A stretch of 64,000 nt of DNA from Verrucosispora sp. WMMD573 (GCF_027497175.1 NZ_CP114901.1:62001-126000), one strand, 5' to 3'. Positions 1 to 10,720 are shown, counted from the stretch's first letter. Notes: generated by a model from the sequence alone, not told the origin. Made by a program: numbers and translations.

Positions 1-1
1 C

Positions 2-442
2 GTGGCCGCCCCACTGGCGCTGGTGCCCGCGCTGCTGGATCCGCCGCCGGCGGTCGTGGCGCTACTCGCCGCCATCTGCGGTTTTGCCGTCGCCGGGCTG
101 ATACCGACGGCCAACGGGCTTTTCGTCCGGGCCCTCCCGGACGGCTTCCGGGCCCGGGCGTTCGGTGTCATGGCGACCGGCATGCAGGTCATCCAGGGTG
201 CGGCCGTACTGGTGACCGGCTTGTTGGCCGAGCGATTCCCGATTCCGCTCGTGGTGGGGGTGTGGAGCGTCGCCGGGGTGCTGTTGATGTCGATCGTCGC
301 CCTGCGCTGGCCCGACCAGCAGACCGTGGCCGCCTCCGTCGACGCCGCCCGAGCCGCCTCCGCCACCGCGAGCACCGGAGCCACCGCTCCCGATGATCCC
401 GGCCACGTGGGTCCGGGGCGGCCCCGGCACGCGGTGACCTGA
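2..442 (+). CDS. MFS transporter, C-terminal part (5' end outside window)
   Basis: This is the last 146 residues of a membrane transporter; the gene begins before the window. At least three hydrophobic helices are visible, with a typical major facilitator loop between them (GFRARAFGVMATGMQVIQG) and a final helix ending in ALRWPD. The remaining 45 or so residues are an Ala/Thr/Pro-rich cytoplasmic tail. It would export or import a small solute across the cytoplasmic membrane, but nothing left in this piece indicates the substrate. Confidence 0.7.
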   Translation: MAAPLALVPALLDPPPAVVALLAAICGFAVAGLIPTANGLFVRALPDGFRARAFGVMATGMQVIQGAAVLVTGLLAERFPIPLVVGVWSVAGVLLMSIVALRWPDQQTVAASVDAARAASATASTGATAPDDPGHVGPGRPRHAVT

Positions 443-505
443 GCCACCCTCGTTCACCCGGTGCCGACCGGGCGATCGCCCCGGCGGGCCTGGCAGGATG
501 GAACG

Positions 506-934
506 GTGAATCCCGCAGGTGAGTCCGAAGGCCACGGCGAAGCGGTCACGTTCTTCGACGCCGTCGGCGGTGAGCCCACGTTCCGCAGGCTGGTCGAGGA
601 GTTCTACGCCGGCATCGCCGCCGATCCGCTGCTGCGCCCGATGTATCCGGAGGAGGATCTGGGACCGGCCGCCGACCGGATGCGGCTCTTCCTGATGCAG
701 TACTGGGGGGGTCCGAACACCTACTCAGCGCAGCGGGGTCATCCCCGACTGCGGATGCGCCACGCCCCGTTCCGGATCGGCGCGGCCGAACGCGACGCCT
801 GGCTGCGGCACATGCGCCGGGCGGTCGACAGCCTCGACCTGCCCCCGGCACTCGCCACGGAACTGTGGGACTACCTCGAACGGGCGGCGTACTTCATGGT
901 GAACGACATGGCGGACCCGGCCGCCCAAGGCTGA
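506..934 (+). CDS. glbO: Truncated haemoglobin, group II (GlbO-like)
   Basis: The 142-residue product is a small haem protein of the 2-on-2 globin fold, group II, which binds oxygen and is linked to oxygen or NO handling at the membrane. Visible hallmarks are [20 protein letters not shown], the LMQYWGGP segment, the proximal-histidine region [10 protein letters not shown] and the tryptophan-containing [13 protein letters not shown] end. I chose GTG at 506 because it gives the usual family length; an in-frame GTG at 461 would add 15 unlikely residues. It is a single gene after the MFS gene. Confidence 0.88.
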   Translation: MNPAGESEGHGEAVTFFDAVGGEPTFRRLVEEFYAGIAADPLLRPMYPEEDLGPAADRMRLFLMQYWGGPNTYSAQRGHPRLRMRHAPFRIGAAERDAWLRHMRRAVDSLDLPPALATELWDYLERAAYFMVNDMADPAAQG

Positions 935-978
935 ACTCCGCCGCCCCGCCACCACGGCGGGGCGGCTGTCGCCGTCGC

Positions 979-1497
979 TCAGAGCAGGGCACCCTCGTCG
1001 TGCAGCCAGTCGACGAAGCTGGTGGCCACGGCGGCGCCACAGTCGAGCAACTCGACCAGGAGCGCGTCGTGGGCACCGGCGGCGAGCGGGACCTGCAACT
1101 CGGCGTAGATCGGCAACTGGCCGCGCTCGGTGGGATCACCCACGTACGCCTTGCAGAAACGTCGGGTGTGGTTCCACTCGTTGACCACCCGGTAGGCCCG
1201 GTCCGCCCAGTCCGGCGGCACCGTCGCGTGTGGCCGGGCCCGCAGCACGAGGATCTCGTCCTCCGGCCCCTCCAGGGTGACCAGCACGGCGTGCCGCTCC
1301 CACATGGCCAGCAGGTTGCCGTCACCGTCGGCCAGGTAGCGCACGTCGAGCAGGTCGAGCGCGTCGCAGATCCGACGCAGGGTGACCTGTTCGACGGTGG
1401 CTGGCATGTCGGCGATCAACGGACGCTCCGCAGCCGGGCAGTCGTCGCCCGGTTGGCGGGGCGCCGGCGGGCCGACCCGGACGGTACCTTCCACCAT
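979..1497 (-). CDS. YbjN domain protein (type III secretion chaperone-like fold)
   Basis: The 172-residue protein matches the actinobacterial YbjN family. It has an early VEQVTLRRICDALDLLDVRYLADGDGN segment in shortened form here (DALDLLDVRYLADGDGN), then RAYRVVNEWNHTRRFCKAYV and a final acidic helix. Members share a fold with type III secretion chaperones but act in species without that system, and their role is poorly defined. The start is the ATG at 1497, preceded by AGCAGGATC; the upstream residues in frame have no homologous look. The next gene upstream is the conserved protein at 1694. Confidence 0.72.
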   Translation of the reverse strand: MVEGTVRVGPPAPRQPGDDCPAAERPLIADMPATVEQVTLRRICDALDLLDVRYLADGDGNLLAMWERHAVLVTLEGPEDEILVLRARPHATVPPDWADRAYRVVNEWNHTRRFCKAYVGDPTERGQLPIYAELQVPLAAGAHDALLVELLDCGAAVATSFVDWLHDEGALL

Positions 1498-1693
1498 GAT
1501 CCTGCTTCGAGTTTCCGGGTCACCGCCACTGGCGGGACCTGGACGCCATGACCACCACGGCATCGCTCGCGCACCTCACTCCCCAGCGGATCCGGTCGCC
1601 TACAGTGGGTGGATCCGAGGATGGACGGTACCCGGACAGCCGGAACGAAGCACCCCCCCAACGGCAGCACCAAGCCGGAAGGATGAGTAGCGG

Positions 1694-2374
1694 TCATCCT
1701 TTCGCATGAGCAACAGATGGCCGTACGACAAGATCGGTGGCCTTCTGCGACCAGATGGCTCCGTACGGTCCCACCAATCCGACCCATCGGCCAGCCGCAC
1801 GTACCTGCACGCCGCCGCCATCTGCCGAATCCTCGGAGGCGGAGAGGAAACCCATGCGAACCAGACCCTGCACCATCCGCTGAGTCACCTCCACCGGACG
1901 GTCAGGCTCGTCGTCGGGGGTGACCACCACCGCCACGTGGTCCAGCAGGGCGTCGCGGAGCACCCGCTGCCCCACCGCCCGGCCGCCCACGCCGTGCTCG
2001 GCCGCCTCGCGCAGGGTGCCCGCCGCCGCGTCGGCCAGTCGGCGCAGTTCCCCGCCCGGCAGTGTCTCGACCCGACGGCTCACCGCCGGCGGCAGCGCCC
2101 ACCGCCACTGCGCGTCGCGGCGGGGCGGCAGGTCCGCACGGCCGGCCGCGAGTTCGGCGAGCAACTGCCTGGCGGCGACCGTCACATCACCGGGACCCGC
2201 GCCGGCCACCGTACGCACGGCCAGCACTTCCCACGGCAGCCGCGCCCAGAGGGCGGTACGCGCGCCGACCGCGGCCGGCCTCAGCCGGACCAGGGCGGCG
2301 CTCTCCAGCCGGACGAGCCGGGCCAGGAACGCCCCTGCGTCGGCGACGTCGACGATGCCGTGTCCGACGCTCAC
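1694..2374 (-). CDS. Conserved hypothetical protein of actinomycetes
   Basis: The product is 226 residues, starting VSVGHGIVDVADAG. I do not recognise a named domain. It is rich in Ala, Arg and Leu, has a long helical N-terminal half, and contains RPVEVTQRMVQGLVRMGFLSAS near the end, which can be read as a small winged-helix-like element. I chose the GTG at 2374 because it has GGAGGG six bases upstream and would overlap the stop of the upstream thioesterase (GTGA) were it not for a tandem duplication of the junction. The pair is probably transcribed together. Confidence 0.6.
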   Translation of the reverse strand: MSVGHGIVDVADAGAFLARLVRLESAALVRLRPAAVGARTALWARLPWEVLAVRTVAGAGPGDVTVAARQLLAELAAGRADLPPRRDAQWRWALPPAVSRRVETLPGGELRRLADAAAGTLREAAEHGVGGRAVGQRVLRDALLDHVAVVVTPDDEPDRPVEVTQRMVQGLVRMGFLSASEDSADGGGVQVRAAGRWVGLVGPYGAIWSQKATDLVVRPSVAHAKG

Positions 2375-2465
2375 GGCGCACCCTCCGGTCCGACGCTCAC
2401 GGCGCACCCTCCGGTCCGACGCTCACGGCGCACCCTCCGGTCCGACGCTCACGGCGCACCCTCCG
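2362..2465. repeat. Four tandem copies of a 26-bp unit carrying a gene junction
   Basis: Copies lie at 2362-2387, 2388-2413, 2414-2439 and 2440-2465 and appear identical. On the minus strand each unit holds a ribosome-binding site (GGAGGG), a GTG start six bases later, and a TGA overlapping it as GTGA. The period is not a multiple of three. Reading from the thioesterase end therefore gives three successive nine-codon mini-ORFs (VSVGPEGAP), each stop overlapping the next start, before the true start of the downstream gene at 2374. Confidence 0.95.
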
Positions 2466-2892
2466 GGGCGTAGCCGAGCAGGAACGTCCGCTCCGGCTCA
2501 CTGAGCCGCCGGGGCACCTGCCGGTCCAGGTCGAACGGCACCAGCACCGAACGCGCCCGGCTGATGAGCAGTTCGCCGTCGTACATCTCGTAGCCGACCG
2601 TGAAGGACGCGGCGCGCAACTGTTCCACCCACAGCTCGATCCGCACGGTGGGCGCGGTCTCGACGGTGGCCCGGTCGAGGGCGTAGTCCACCGGCCGCAG
2701 GTAGTCGACCTCGTGCCGACGGATCACCACGCCCTCGGCGAACGAGCCCACCCCGTACGCCCGGGCGCCGACGAACATCAACGCCACCCGGGCCTCCTCG
2801 TAGAGGGTGAGGAAGCGGGCGTTGTTGACATGGCCGTACGCGTCCAGGTCCGACCAGCGCAGGGTGCAGTGGTAGACGAACCGGTCAGCCAT
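2449..2892 (-). CDS. Hotdog-fold acyl-CoA thioesterase (4HBT family)
   Basis: The 147-residue protein has the classic thioesterase signature WSDLDAYGHVNNARFLTLYE near its N-terminus, where the Asp and the GHVNN turn form the active site. It continues with the DYLRPVDYALDRATVET strand pair typical of the YbgC/FadM group. It should hydrolyse acyl-CoA thioesters in the cytoplasm; chain length cannot be read from sequence. The ATG at 2892 is preferred over an upstream in-frame start because it begins right before the fold (MADRFVYHCTLRW). It ends inside the first unit of the 26-bp tandem repeat. Confidence 0.85.
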   Translation of the reverse strand: MADRFVYHCTLRWSDLDAYGHVNNARFLTLYEEARVALMFVGARAYGVGSFAEGVVIRRHEVDYLRPVDYALDRATVETAPTVRIELWVEQLRAASFTVGYEMYDGELLISRARSVLVPFDLDRQVPRRLSEPERTFLLGYAPEGAP

Positions 2893-2906
2893 GACAGACC
2901 GCCCGG

Positions 2907-4583
<1,677 letters not shown>

Positions 4584-4925
4584 GGTGCGGGCTCCTCCGT
4601 CGCTTTCGATCGCCGATTTCGCGTGCCACGGGCGCGGGCCAGGGCCGCCGTCCGTCGCCGTCGGCCGGGAGCGGCCGCGCGCACGCCGTTGTCAATCCTG
4701 ACAGGTACGCCGGGCAGCGCCCACATCGCCCCGCCAGAGCGGGTCCTCCAGGGCCGGATCACCGCCCCGAGGGCCGGTCGGGGCGACTCACCTGTCAACA
4801 TGATCACGTCCAGGGTTCGCCGAGTTCGGGGCGGGTAGGTGAGTCCGGCACAGGGGAACAGACGCCGCAGCTACGCTCAGTACGCTCATCGCGGTGGACC
4901 CGTCAGCACCCGGAGGTGGCCGATC
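4584..4925. other. Divergent intergenic region between ettA and otsA
   Basis: This 342-base stretch separates two genes that point away from each other, so it should hold both promoters. I see no further gene and no strong palindrome. The only clear signal is the GGAGGTGG ribosome-binding site just before the otsA start. Confidence 0.5.
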
Positions 4926-6326
4926 GTGACCGTCCGTAGCTCCTTTGTCGTAGTGGCGAACCGACTGCCGGTCGACGAGGTGAGCACACCCGAGGGACGC
5001 CAGTGGCGACGCAGCCCCGGCGGGCTGGTCACCGCGCTGCATCCCGTTCTCGCCGAACACCAGGGCACCTGGGTCGGCTGGGCAGGCGGCACCGGCGCAG
5101 CCCCCGAGCCGTTCGACCTGGAAGGCATCCGGCTGCACCCGGTGCCACTGAGCGCCGAGGAACTGGAACGCTACTACGAGGGGCAGTCCAACGCGACGAT
5201 CTGGCCGCTCTACCACGACGCCGTCGAGACGCCCGCCTACAAGCGCCGCTGGCGTGAGGCGTACCGCCTGGTCAACGCCCGGTTCGCGGAGGCCGCGGCG
5301 GAGGTGGCCGCCGAGGGGGCGACGGTCTGGGTCCAGGACTACCAGCTCCAACTGGTGCCGGCGATGCTCCGGGAGCTGCGCCCGGACCTGCGGATCGGCT
5401 TCTTCCTGCACATCCCGTTCCCGCCGATCGAGCTGTTCATGCAGATGCCGTTCCGCGCCGAGATCCTGCGTGGCCTGCTCGGCGCCGACCTGGTCGGGTT
5501 CCAGCAGCGGCTCGCCGCGCAGAACTTCGTCCGGCTCGCCCGGCACCTGCTGGGGCTGCGGTACGAGGGCCAGATGATCCAGGTGGACGGCCGCCAGGTC
5601 AAGGCCGGCGCGTTCCCCATCTCGATCGACACTCAGGAGATGGAGCGGTTGGCCGCCGACCCGGCGATCCAGGCGCGGGCCAAGGAGATCCGCGAGGAGC
5701 TGGGCAATCCCCAGACGATCATTCTGGGCGTCGACCGGCTCGACTACACCAAGGGCATCGAACTGCGCCTCAAGGCGTTCCGCGAGTTGCTGGCTGACGG
5801 AAAGTTGACAGTGCCCGACGCGGTTATGGTGCAGGTCGCCACACCCAGTCGCGAGCGGGTGGAGCACTACCAGGCACTTCGCGTCAAGGTTGAGCGCGAG
5901 GTTGGTCGGATTAATGGCGAATTCGGCCGGGTTGGCGTGCCGGCGGTGCATTATCTGCATCAGTCGTACAGTCGGACCGAACTGGCTGCGATGTACGCCG
6001 CCGCCGACGTGATGATGGTTACTCCGCTCCGAGACGGAATGAACCTGGTGGCCAAGGAGTACGTCGCATCAAGGGCGGACCACGGGGGCGCACTCGTACT
6101 CAGTGAGTTCGCCGGCGCCGCCACCGAGCTGCGTCAGGCGTTCCTGTGCAACCCGCACGACCCGGACGCGGTCAAGGACGCTCTGCTACGGGCCGTGCAT
6201 GTGGAGAAGCCGGAGGCTCGTCGCCGTATGCGGACAATGCAACGCCATCTGCGCACCCACGATGTGGGGCACTGGGCGAAGTCCTTCCTCACCGAACTCG
6301 GTGTGCCCGACATGGAGGCAGCGTGA
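4926..6326 (+). CDS. otsA: Alpha,alpha-trehalose-phosphate synthase (GT20)
   Basis: The 466-residue enzyme makes trehalose 6-phosphate from a nucleotide-glucose and glucose 6-phosphate in the cytoplasm. It begins [11 protein letters not shown] and shows the family motifs [35 protein letters not shown] and the sugar-nucleotide site [16 protein letters not shown]. The GTG at 4926 is chosen because GGAGGTGG lies six bases upstream and the fold starts at once; an in-frame start at 4839 adds a basic tail of no known meaning. Its stop overlaps the start of the phosphatase gene, which supplies the next step. Confidence 0.95.
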   Translation: MTVRSSFVVVANRLPVDEVSTPEGRQWRRSPGGLVTALHPVLAEHQGTWVGWAGGTGAAPEPFDLEGIRLHPVPLSAEELERYYEGQSNATIWPLYHDAVETPAYKRRWREAYRLVNARFAEAAAEVAAEGATVWVQDYQLQLVPAMLRELRPDLRIGFFLHIPFPPIELFMQMPFRAEILRGLLGADLVGFQQRLAAQNFVRLARHLLGLRYEGQMIQVDGRQVKAGAFPISIDTQEMERLAADPAIQARAKEIREELGNPQTIILGVDRLDYTKGIELRLKAFRELLADGKLTVPDAVMVQVATPSRERVEHYQALRVKVEREVGRINGEFGRVGVPAVHYLHQSYSRTELAAMYAAADVMMVTPLRDGMNLVAKEYVASRADHGGALVLSEFAGAATELRQAFLCNPHDPDAVKDALLRAVHVEKPEARRRMRTMQRHLRTHDVGHWAKSFLTELGVPDMEAA

Positions 6327-8929
6327 ACGCGGCGTCCACCGAGAACGTCACGCCCGTCGCGGGCCCGATGGATCCGGAACTGCGCGCCGCCATCGGGCGG
6401 ATCGCCCGGGTACCCCAACTCCTGGTCGCCTGCGACTACGACGGCACGCTCGCACCGATCGTGGAGGACCCGAGCAAGGCCGTGCCGCTGCCGGAATCGG
6501 TGGCCGCGGTGCGGGCCCTGGCGGCGCTGCCACAGACCACGGTGGCGGTGGTCTCCGGCCGCGCGCTGCGCGACCTGGCCGCCCTCTCCCGGCTACCGAG
6601 CGAGGTCCACCTGGTCGGTAGCCACGGCTCCGAGTTCGACATCGGCTTCGTCGAGCGGCTCTCCCCCGAGCTGATCGCCGTGCGCACCCGGCTGCGGGAC
6701 GCCCTGCGGGACATCGCCGCGGCCCACCCTGGCGTCCGCCTGGAACGCAAGCCGGCCAGTGTCGCCGTGCACACCCGGGGGGTGGATCCCGAGGTCGCCG
6801 CCGCCGCCATCGACGCGGTCCGCAGCGGCCCCGCGACCTGGCCGGACGTCACCGTCACCCAGGGCAAGGAGGTCATCGAGCTCTCCGTCGTGGCCACCCA
6901 CAAGGGCACCGCCGTCGACCAGCTGCGCACCCAGCTCTCGGCCAGTGCGGTGCTCTTCATCGGCGACGACGTGACCGACGAGAACGCCTTCGGCAACCTG
7001 CACGGTCCGGACGTCGGCATCAAGATCGGCCCTGGTGAGACCAAGGCCGGTTGCCGGGTGGCCGAGCCGATCGAGGCCGCCCGGGCGCTCGGGCTGCTGC
7101 TGGAGACCCGACGGCACTGGCTGTTCGGTGAACGGGCGGTACCGATCGAGCGACACTCGATGCTGGCCAACGGTCGGACGGTCGCGCTGCTCACCCCGGA
7201 CGCCAAGGTGAGCTGGCTGTGCAACCCGAAGCCCGACTCGGCAGCGATCTTCGCGGATCTGGTCGGCGGCAGCCCGGCTGGGCACTTCAGCGTCGCACCC
7301 GAACGGGGCGGCATCCCGCTGGGCCAGCGCTACCGCTCCGGCACGATGACCGTGGAGACCCGCTGGTCCGGTCTCACCGTCACGGACTGGCTGGACAAGC
7401 CGGATCCCAAGACCACGCCGGACGGCCCGGCGATCATCTCCGGCGACTCGACCCTGATCCGCGTACTCACCGGCACCGGCCGGGTTCGCCTCGAGTTCGC
7501 GCCTCGGCCGGAGTTCGCCCAGGTCGCCGTGCAGCTCCAGCCCCTCGGTGACGGCCTGCTGGTGCTCGGCTCCAACGAGCCGGTGGCGCTCTACTCCCCC
7601 GGCGTGCAGTGGGAGGTCGGCAACGACGGCGGGTACGAGACCGCCAAGGCGGTGGTGGATCTCGCCGCGCTCGGTGGTCAGGTGGTGCTGGAGCTGCGTT
7701 TCGGTACGCACAGCCTGGAACACCACCGGCTGCCCATCCACGAACGGCAGGCCGCGGCCGAACGCCCCTGGAAGGACTGGGTGGCCTCGCTGCGACTGCC
7801 GACCACCGCCCGGGACCTGGTCGCCCGCAGCGCACTCACCCTGCGCGGCCTCTGCCACGAGGCCAGCGGCTCGATCCTGGCGGCGGCTACCACCTCGCTG
7901 CCGGAGGAACTGGGCGGCGTCCGTAACTGGGACTACCGCTACTGCTGGCTGCGTGATGCCGCGATGACCGCCAGGGCTCTGGTCGACCTGGGCTCGATCA
8001 CCGAGGCCGAGGCATTCCTGCGCTGGGTGGACGGCTGCGTGGAGCGCACCGGCGGGCACCCCGAGCGGCTGCACCCCCTCTACACGGTCGACGGCTTCGA
8101 GCTGGGCGCCGAGGCGGTCATCGACACCCTGCCCGGCTACGCCGGATCTCGACCGGTACGCGTCGGCAACCTCGCCAACCACCAGCTCCAACTCGACGTC
8201 TTCGGCCCGATCGCCGACCTGATCGCCGCCACCGCCGACGTGCGCGGCTCGGTACGCGCCGAGGAGTGGCGGGTGCTGGAGAACATGGTCGAGGCGGTCC
8301 GCCGACGCTGGCACGAGCCGGATCACGGCATCTGGGAGGCCCGTCTGCCACCCCGGCACCACGTCTTCTCGAAGGTGATGTGCTGGATGACCGTCGACCG
8401 GGCGCTGCACGTGGTACGCCAGCACGGCGGCGAGGACCGCCCGGAGTGGGTGGAGCTGCGCGACCGGATCGGCGCCAACGTGCTGGAGTACGGCTGGCAC
8501 GAGCACGCCGAGGCGTACAGCGTCGCGTACGGCGACGAGGACATGGACGCCTCGTCGCTGTGGATCGGGATCTCCGGACTGCTGGCCGGCGACGATCCCC
8601 GCTTCCTCTCCACCGTGTTGAAGATCGAGGCGGATCTGCGCAGCGGGCCGGTCGTCTACCGCTACCACTGGGACGACGGCCTGCCCGGCCGCGAGGGCGG
8701 CTTCCACATCTGCACGGCATGGCTGATCGAGGCGTACCTGCGTACCGGTCGCCGGACCGACGCAGAGGAACTGTTCCTACAGATGATCGACACGGCCGGT
8801 CCGACCGGCCTGCTGCCCGAGCAGTACGACCCGCTGGCCGAGCGCGGCCTGGGCAACCACCCGCAGGCGTACAGCCACCTCGGGGTGATCCGCTGCGCGC
8901 TGCTGCTGGACAACATGCTCAAGCAGTAA
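6323..8929 (+). CDS. otsB: Trehalose-6-phosphate phosphatase fused to a GH15 glucoamylase/trehalase-like domain
   Basis: The 868-residue protein has two enzymes in one chain. Residues about 15-265 are a HAD-type trehalose phosphatase with [11 protein letters not shown] and the metal-binding [11 protein letters not shown]. The rest is a GH15 domain: [15 protein letters not shown] and the SWLCNP site, then [19 protein letters not shown] in the (alpha/alpha)6 barrel and the final [11 protein letters not shown] motif. GH15 members of this subgroup include mycobacterial trehalase, so the second half may hydrolyse trehalose or a related alpha-glucoside. Its GTG start overlaps the otsA stop (GTGA), implying coupled translation. 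Confidence 0.92.
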   Translation: MNAASTENVTPVAGPMDPELRAAIGRIARVPQLLVACDYDGTLAPIVEDPSKAVPLPESVAAVRALAALPQTTVAVVSGRALRDLAALSRLPSEVHLVGSHGSEFDIGFVERLSPELIAVRTRLRDALRDIAAAHPGVRLERKPASVAVHTRGVDPEVAAAAIDAVRSGPATWPDVTVTQGKEVIELSVVATHKGTAVDQLRTQLSASAVLFIGDDVTDENAFGNLHGPDVGIKIGPGETKAGCRVAEPIEAARALGLLLETRRHWLFGERAVPIERHSMLANGRTVALLTPDAKVSWLCNPKPDSAAIFADLVGGSPAGHFSVAPERGGIPLGQRYRSGTMTVETRWSGLTVTDWLDKPDPKTTPDGPAIISGDSTLIRVLTGTGRVRLEFAPRPEFAQVAVQLQPLGDGLLVLGSNEPVALYSPGVQWEVGNDGGYETAKAVVDLAALGGQVVLELRFGTHSLEHHRLPIHERQAAAERPWKDWVASLRLPTTARDLVARSALTLRGLCHEASGSILAAATTSLPEELGGVRNWDYRYCWLRDAAMTARALVDLGSITEAEAFLRWVDGCVERTGGHPERLHPLYTVDGFELGAEAVIDTLPGYAGSRPVRVGNLANHQLQLDVFGPIADLIAATADVRGSVRAEEWRVLENMVEAVRRRWHEPDHGIWEARLPPRHHVFSKVMCWMTVDRALHVVRQHGGEDRPEWVELRDRIGANVLEYGWHEHAEAYSVAYGDEDMDASSLWIGISGLLAGDDPRFLSTVLKIEADLRSGPVVYRYHWDDGLPGREGGFHICTAWLIEAYLRTGRRTDAEELFLQMIDTAGPTGLLPEQYDPLAERGLGNHPQAYSHLGVIRCALLLDNMLKQ

Positions 8930-8945
8930 CGGACCATCACATCGC

Positions 8946-8975
8946 AGCGGCCGGAGACACCCGTCTCCGGCCGCT
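8946..8975 (+). terminator. Hairpin terminator after the trehalose operon
   Basis: AGCGGCCGGAGAC pairs perfectly with GTCTCCGGCCGCT across a four-base loop (8959-8962), starting 17 bases after the otsB stop. A C-rich run rather than a T-tract follows, as is common in high-GC actinomycetes. Confidence 0.8.
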
Positions 8976-9019
8976 CCCCCCCACCCCCACCCCCCTCACC
9001 CCCACCCCCTCACGCTCCT

Positions 9020-9082
9020 CGTTGATCATGAGGTTAGCGGCGTTTTCGATCTCCAGATCTGCCGCTAACCTCATGATCAACG
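9020..9082. repeat. Long perfect inverted repeat in intergenic DNA
   Basis: Two 22-base arms (9020-9041 and 9061-9082) are perfect reverse complements; the core is TGATCATGAGGTTAGCGGC. The 19-base loop is itself partly palindromic (GATCTCCAGATC). The element is far less GC-rich than its surroundings and sits alone. Sequences of this kind are, as far as I recall, dispersed many times in Micromonospora-type genomes, which would make it a mobile or structural repeat rather than a simple terminator; that is recollection, not shown here. Confidence 0.85.
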
Positions 9083-9788
9083 CTGTGGTGTTTTGGTGCT
9101 GCGGGTGTGGGTGTGGGGTGCTGTCGGGGGAATTTGGGTGCCGTGTCCGGCTCTAGCGGTGAGGGTCGGGTTTCGCCTCAGGGTGGGCGGGGTCCGATTT
9201 CGAGGAGGCGACGCTTGGGGTGTACTTCAGCGACCAGCCGGCCGTCGGCGATCGCGCGGCGGGCCACACCACGTCCTTGTCGGGTCGGAGGCGTCGGCGG
9301 GCGGTGTGAATCTTGGCGCGTTTCTGCCTCTTGGTGGGCGGTTTCGGACCAAGATTGCGGGTTGTCGGGGGTCGGGGGCTCGGGGTGGAATGGGTGGCGG
9401 GGTGGCGGGGTGGGGGGCGTTGGATATCTCTGAACGGTCGAGGACGGCCGCCCGTTGATGGTGGGTGCGGGCCCCGGGGAATGGTGGGGGCCGGTCGGTC
9501 GTTGGATATCTCTGAACGGCCGAGGAGACGACTGCGACGCCTCGGGTGCGACCGGCTGGACGGCCGCCCGTGATGGTGGGACCGCCCGTTGGTGGTGGGT
9601 GTGGGTCGCCGGGAATGGTGGCGGGTCGGTGGTCGTTACACATGGTCCCGGCGATGCGAAGCGGCGATACGCCCCGCGCGTCGGATGACTTTCCCCTCTT
9701 GAAAGCTTGAGTGCCTTTCTGGTGCTTGCGTACGCCTGACTGACCCCCTCGGTGCGGGTGTGCGTCGACCCCCGGATGGAGCTTTGTC
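9083..9788. other. Long gene-free, strongly G-rich region upstream of the secreted protein
   Basis: About 700 bases with no convincing gene. The + strand carries many GGTGG, GGGTGG and GGGG runs, giving low-complexity Gly/Arg/Trp reading frames that look accidental. It contains the direct repeat at 9418/9500 and degenerate GCCCGTTGATGGTGGG-type copies. The last 100 bases form the leader of the gene at 9789. I looked for a c-di-AMP riboswitch there and could not recognise one. Confidence 0.6.
9418..9519. repeat. Direct repeat of 20 bp, 82 bp apart
   Basis: CGTTGGATATCTCTGAACGG occurs at 9418-9437 and again at 9500-9519 within a G-rich spacer. It is the only AT-containing motif repeated in this stretch. 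Its centre GATATC is palindromic, so it could be a protein-binding site, or part of a decayed larger repeat. Confidence 0.85.
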
Positions 9789-10376
9789 ATGAACACGATG
9801 CTGCGGAAGAGTGTGTTGGGTATTGCGGGTGTGGCGTTCACCGGTGGTCTGTTCGCCGGTCCGGTGGCCGCTCACGCCGACACCACCCCCGTGAAGACCG
9901 TTGCGGTCGCGGTGGTGCAGGCTGACAAGCCGGACGCCAGCAAGCTGCTACCGCACGGCGCCCCGTCCAACCAGTCGCATGTTGATCTGAATGATGAGCA
10001 GGTCGGTAATGTGAAGGCGATCATCGCGGCGACGAAGAAGGCCGGTATGGACGAGCGGGCCGCGGTGGTGTCGATCGCGACCGCGCTGCAGGAGTCGAAG
10101 CTGGAGAACCTGGGTCACCTGGGTGACCGCAACGACCACGACTCGCAGGGCCTGTTCCAGCAGCGCCCCTCAAGCGGCTGGGGCACGGTGGAGCAGATCA
10201 CCGACCCCGAATACTCGACCCTGGCCTTCCTCAAGGCCCTCAAGCAGGTCGACGGCTGGCAGGACATGCCGCTGACCGAGGCCGCGCAGACGGTGCAGGT
10301 GTCGGCCTACCCCGACCACTACGCCCAGTGGGAGCAGCAGGCCGCCGACCTCGTCGCCCAGCACTGGACCAGCTGA
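9789..10376 (+). CDS. Secreted lysozyme-like protein
   Basis: The 195-residue protein starts with a Sec signal peptide (MNTMLRKSVLGIAGVAF, cleavage near AHADTTP). After a short variable stretch comes a compact domain with AIIAATKKAGMDERAAVVSIATALQES, SQGLFQQRPSSGWGT and ITDPEYSTLAFLKAL. This pattern is shared by lysozyme or transglycosylase-type domains in actinomycete secreted proteins and endolysins, where the early Glu (ALQES) would be catalytic. It probably acts on peptidoglycan outside the cell. GGATGGAG lies just upstream of the ATG. The very long upstream region suggests elaborate control. Confidence 0.72.
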   Translation: MNTMLRKSVLGIAGVAFTGGLFAGPVAAHADTTPVKTVAVAVVQADKPDASKLLPHGAPSNQSHVDLNDEQVGNVKAIIAATKKAGMDERAAVVSIATALQESKLENLGHLGDRNDHDSQGLFQQRPSSGWGTVEQITDPEYSTLAFLKALKQVDGWQDMPLTEAAQTVQVSAYPDHYAQWEQQAADLVAQHWTS

Positions 10377-10427
10377 CCACCACCAGCCAACAACCGAAGA
10401 CATTCCTCCACAGGGGGAGCAAGAACC

Positions 10428-10462
10428 GCTGGCCGGCACCCGATACCCGGGTGCCGGCCAGC
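10428..10462. terminator. Hairpin terminator after the secreted lysozyme-like gene
   Basis: GCTGGCCGGCACCCG (10428-10442) pairs perfectly with CGGGTGCCGGCCAGC (10448-10462) around a five-base loop. It lies 52 bases after the stop, between converging genes, and may serve both. Confidence 0.85.
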
Positions 10463-10543
10463 GGCATATCCAGCAACAGCAGACAGCAGACAGCAGGATC
10501 CTGGGCCGGCGGGCCTACCTTCGCGCGCAGGCGGACCAGGTCA

Positions 10544-10615
10544 GGCTGGGGGCGACCGTGCCCGGCGCAGGGATCAAGCCTGACCGCCCGAAGCCGGGCA
10601 CGGTCGCCCCCAGCC
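10544..10615. repeat. Second, larger intergenic hairpin
   Basis: Two 23-base arms (10544-10566 and 10593-10615; core GGGGGCGACCGTGCCCGG) are perfect complements around a 26-base loop. The loop holds GCCTGACC, which can instead pair with GGTCAGGC just before and inside the left arm (10539-10546), so two alternative folds exist. It is positioned to terminate transcription of the cob genes on the minus strand. Confidence 0.8.
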
Positions 10616-10716
10616 CTCAACCGCAACCACCCCGGACGCTGGCCCCCCAGCCCCCAACCGCAACCACCCCAAAGCCAGGCACGGCAGCCCCCAGCCCCAA
10701 ACCGTGACCACCCAAA
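10606..10716. repeat. Three degenerate direct repeats of about 28 bp
   Basis: After the hairpin, a CCCCCAGCCCTCAACCGCAA-like unit followed by CCACCC recurs three times (near 10606, 10645 and 10690) with a few changes. The unit has no visible coding sense. It completes the 344-base gene-free stretch 10377-10720. Confidence 0.6.
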
Positions 10717-10720
10717 AAGC

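Noticed and set aside
2362..2465. A CRISPR array reading of the 26-bp tandem repeats.
   Set aside because: The copies are directly adjacent with no spacers and overlap two gene ends.
4788..5960. Minus-strand frame of 390 residues opposite otsA.
   Set aside because: It lies wholly opposite a conserved gene and shows no family resemblance.
6593..8707. A 704-residue open frame on the minus strand across the otsB-GH15 gene.
   Set aside because: It is the antisense shadow of a clear enzyme gene; its product is His/Gly/Val-rich with no motifs, as expected from high third-position GC.
9093..9458. Plus-strand frame in the G-rich spacer.
   Set aside because: The product is low-complexity Gly/Arg/Trp sequence from GG runs, not a plausible protein.
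9660..9788. A c-di-AMP (ydaO-type) riboswitch, often found before cell-wall hydrolase genes of actinomycetes.
   Set aside because: I could not find the conserved core or stems in the leader; only a ribosome-binding site is clear.
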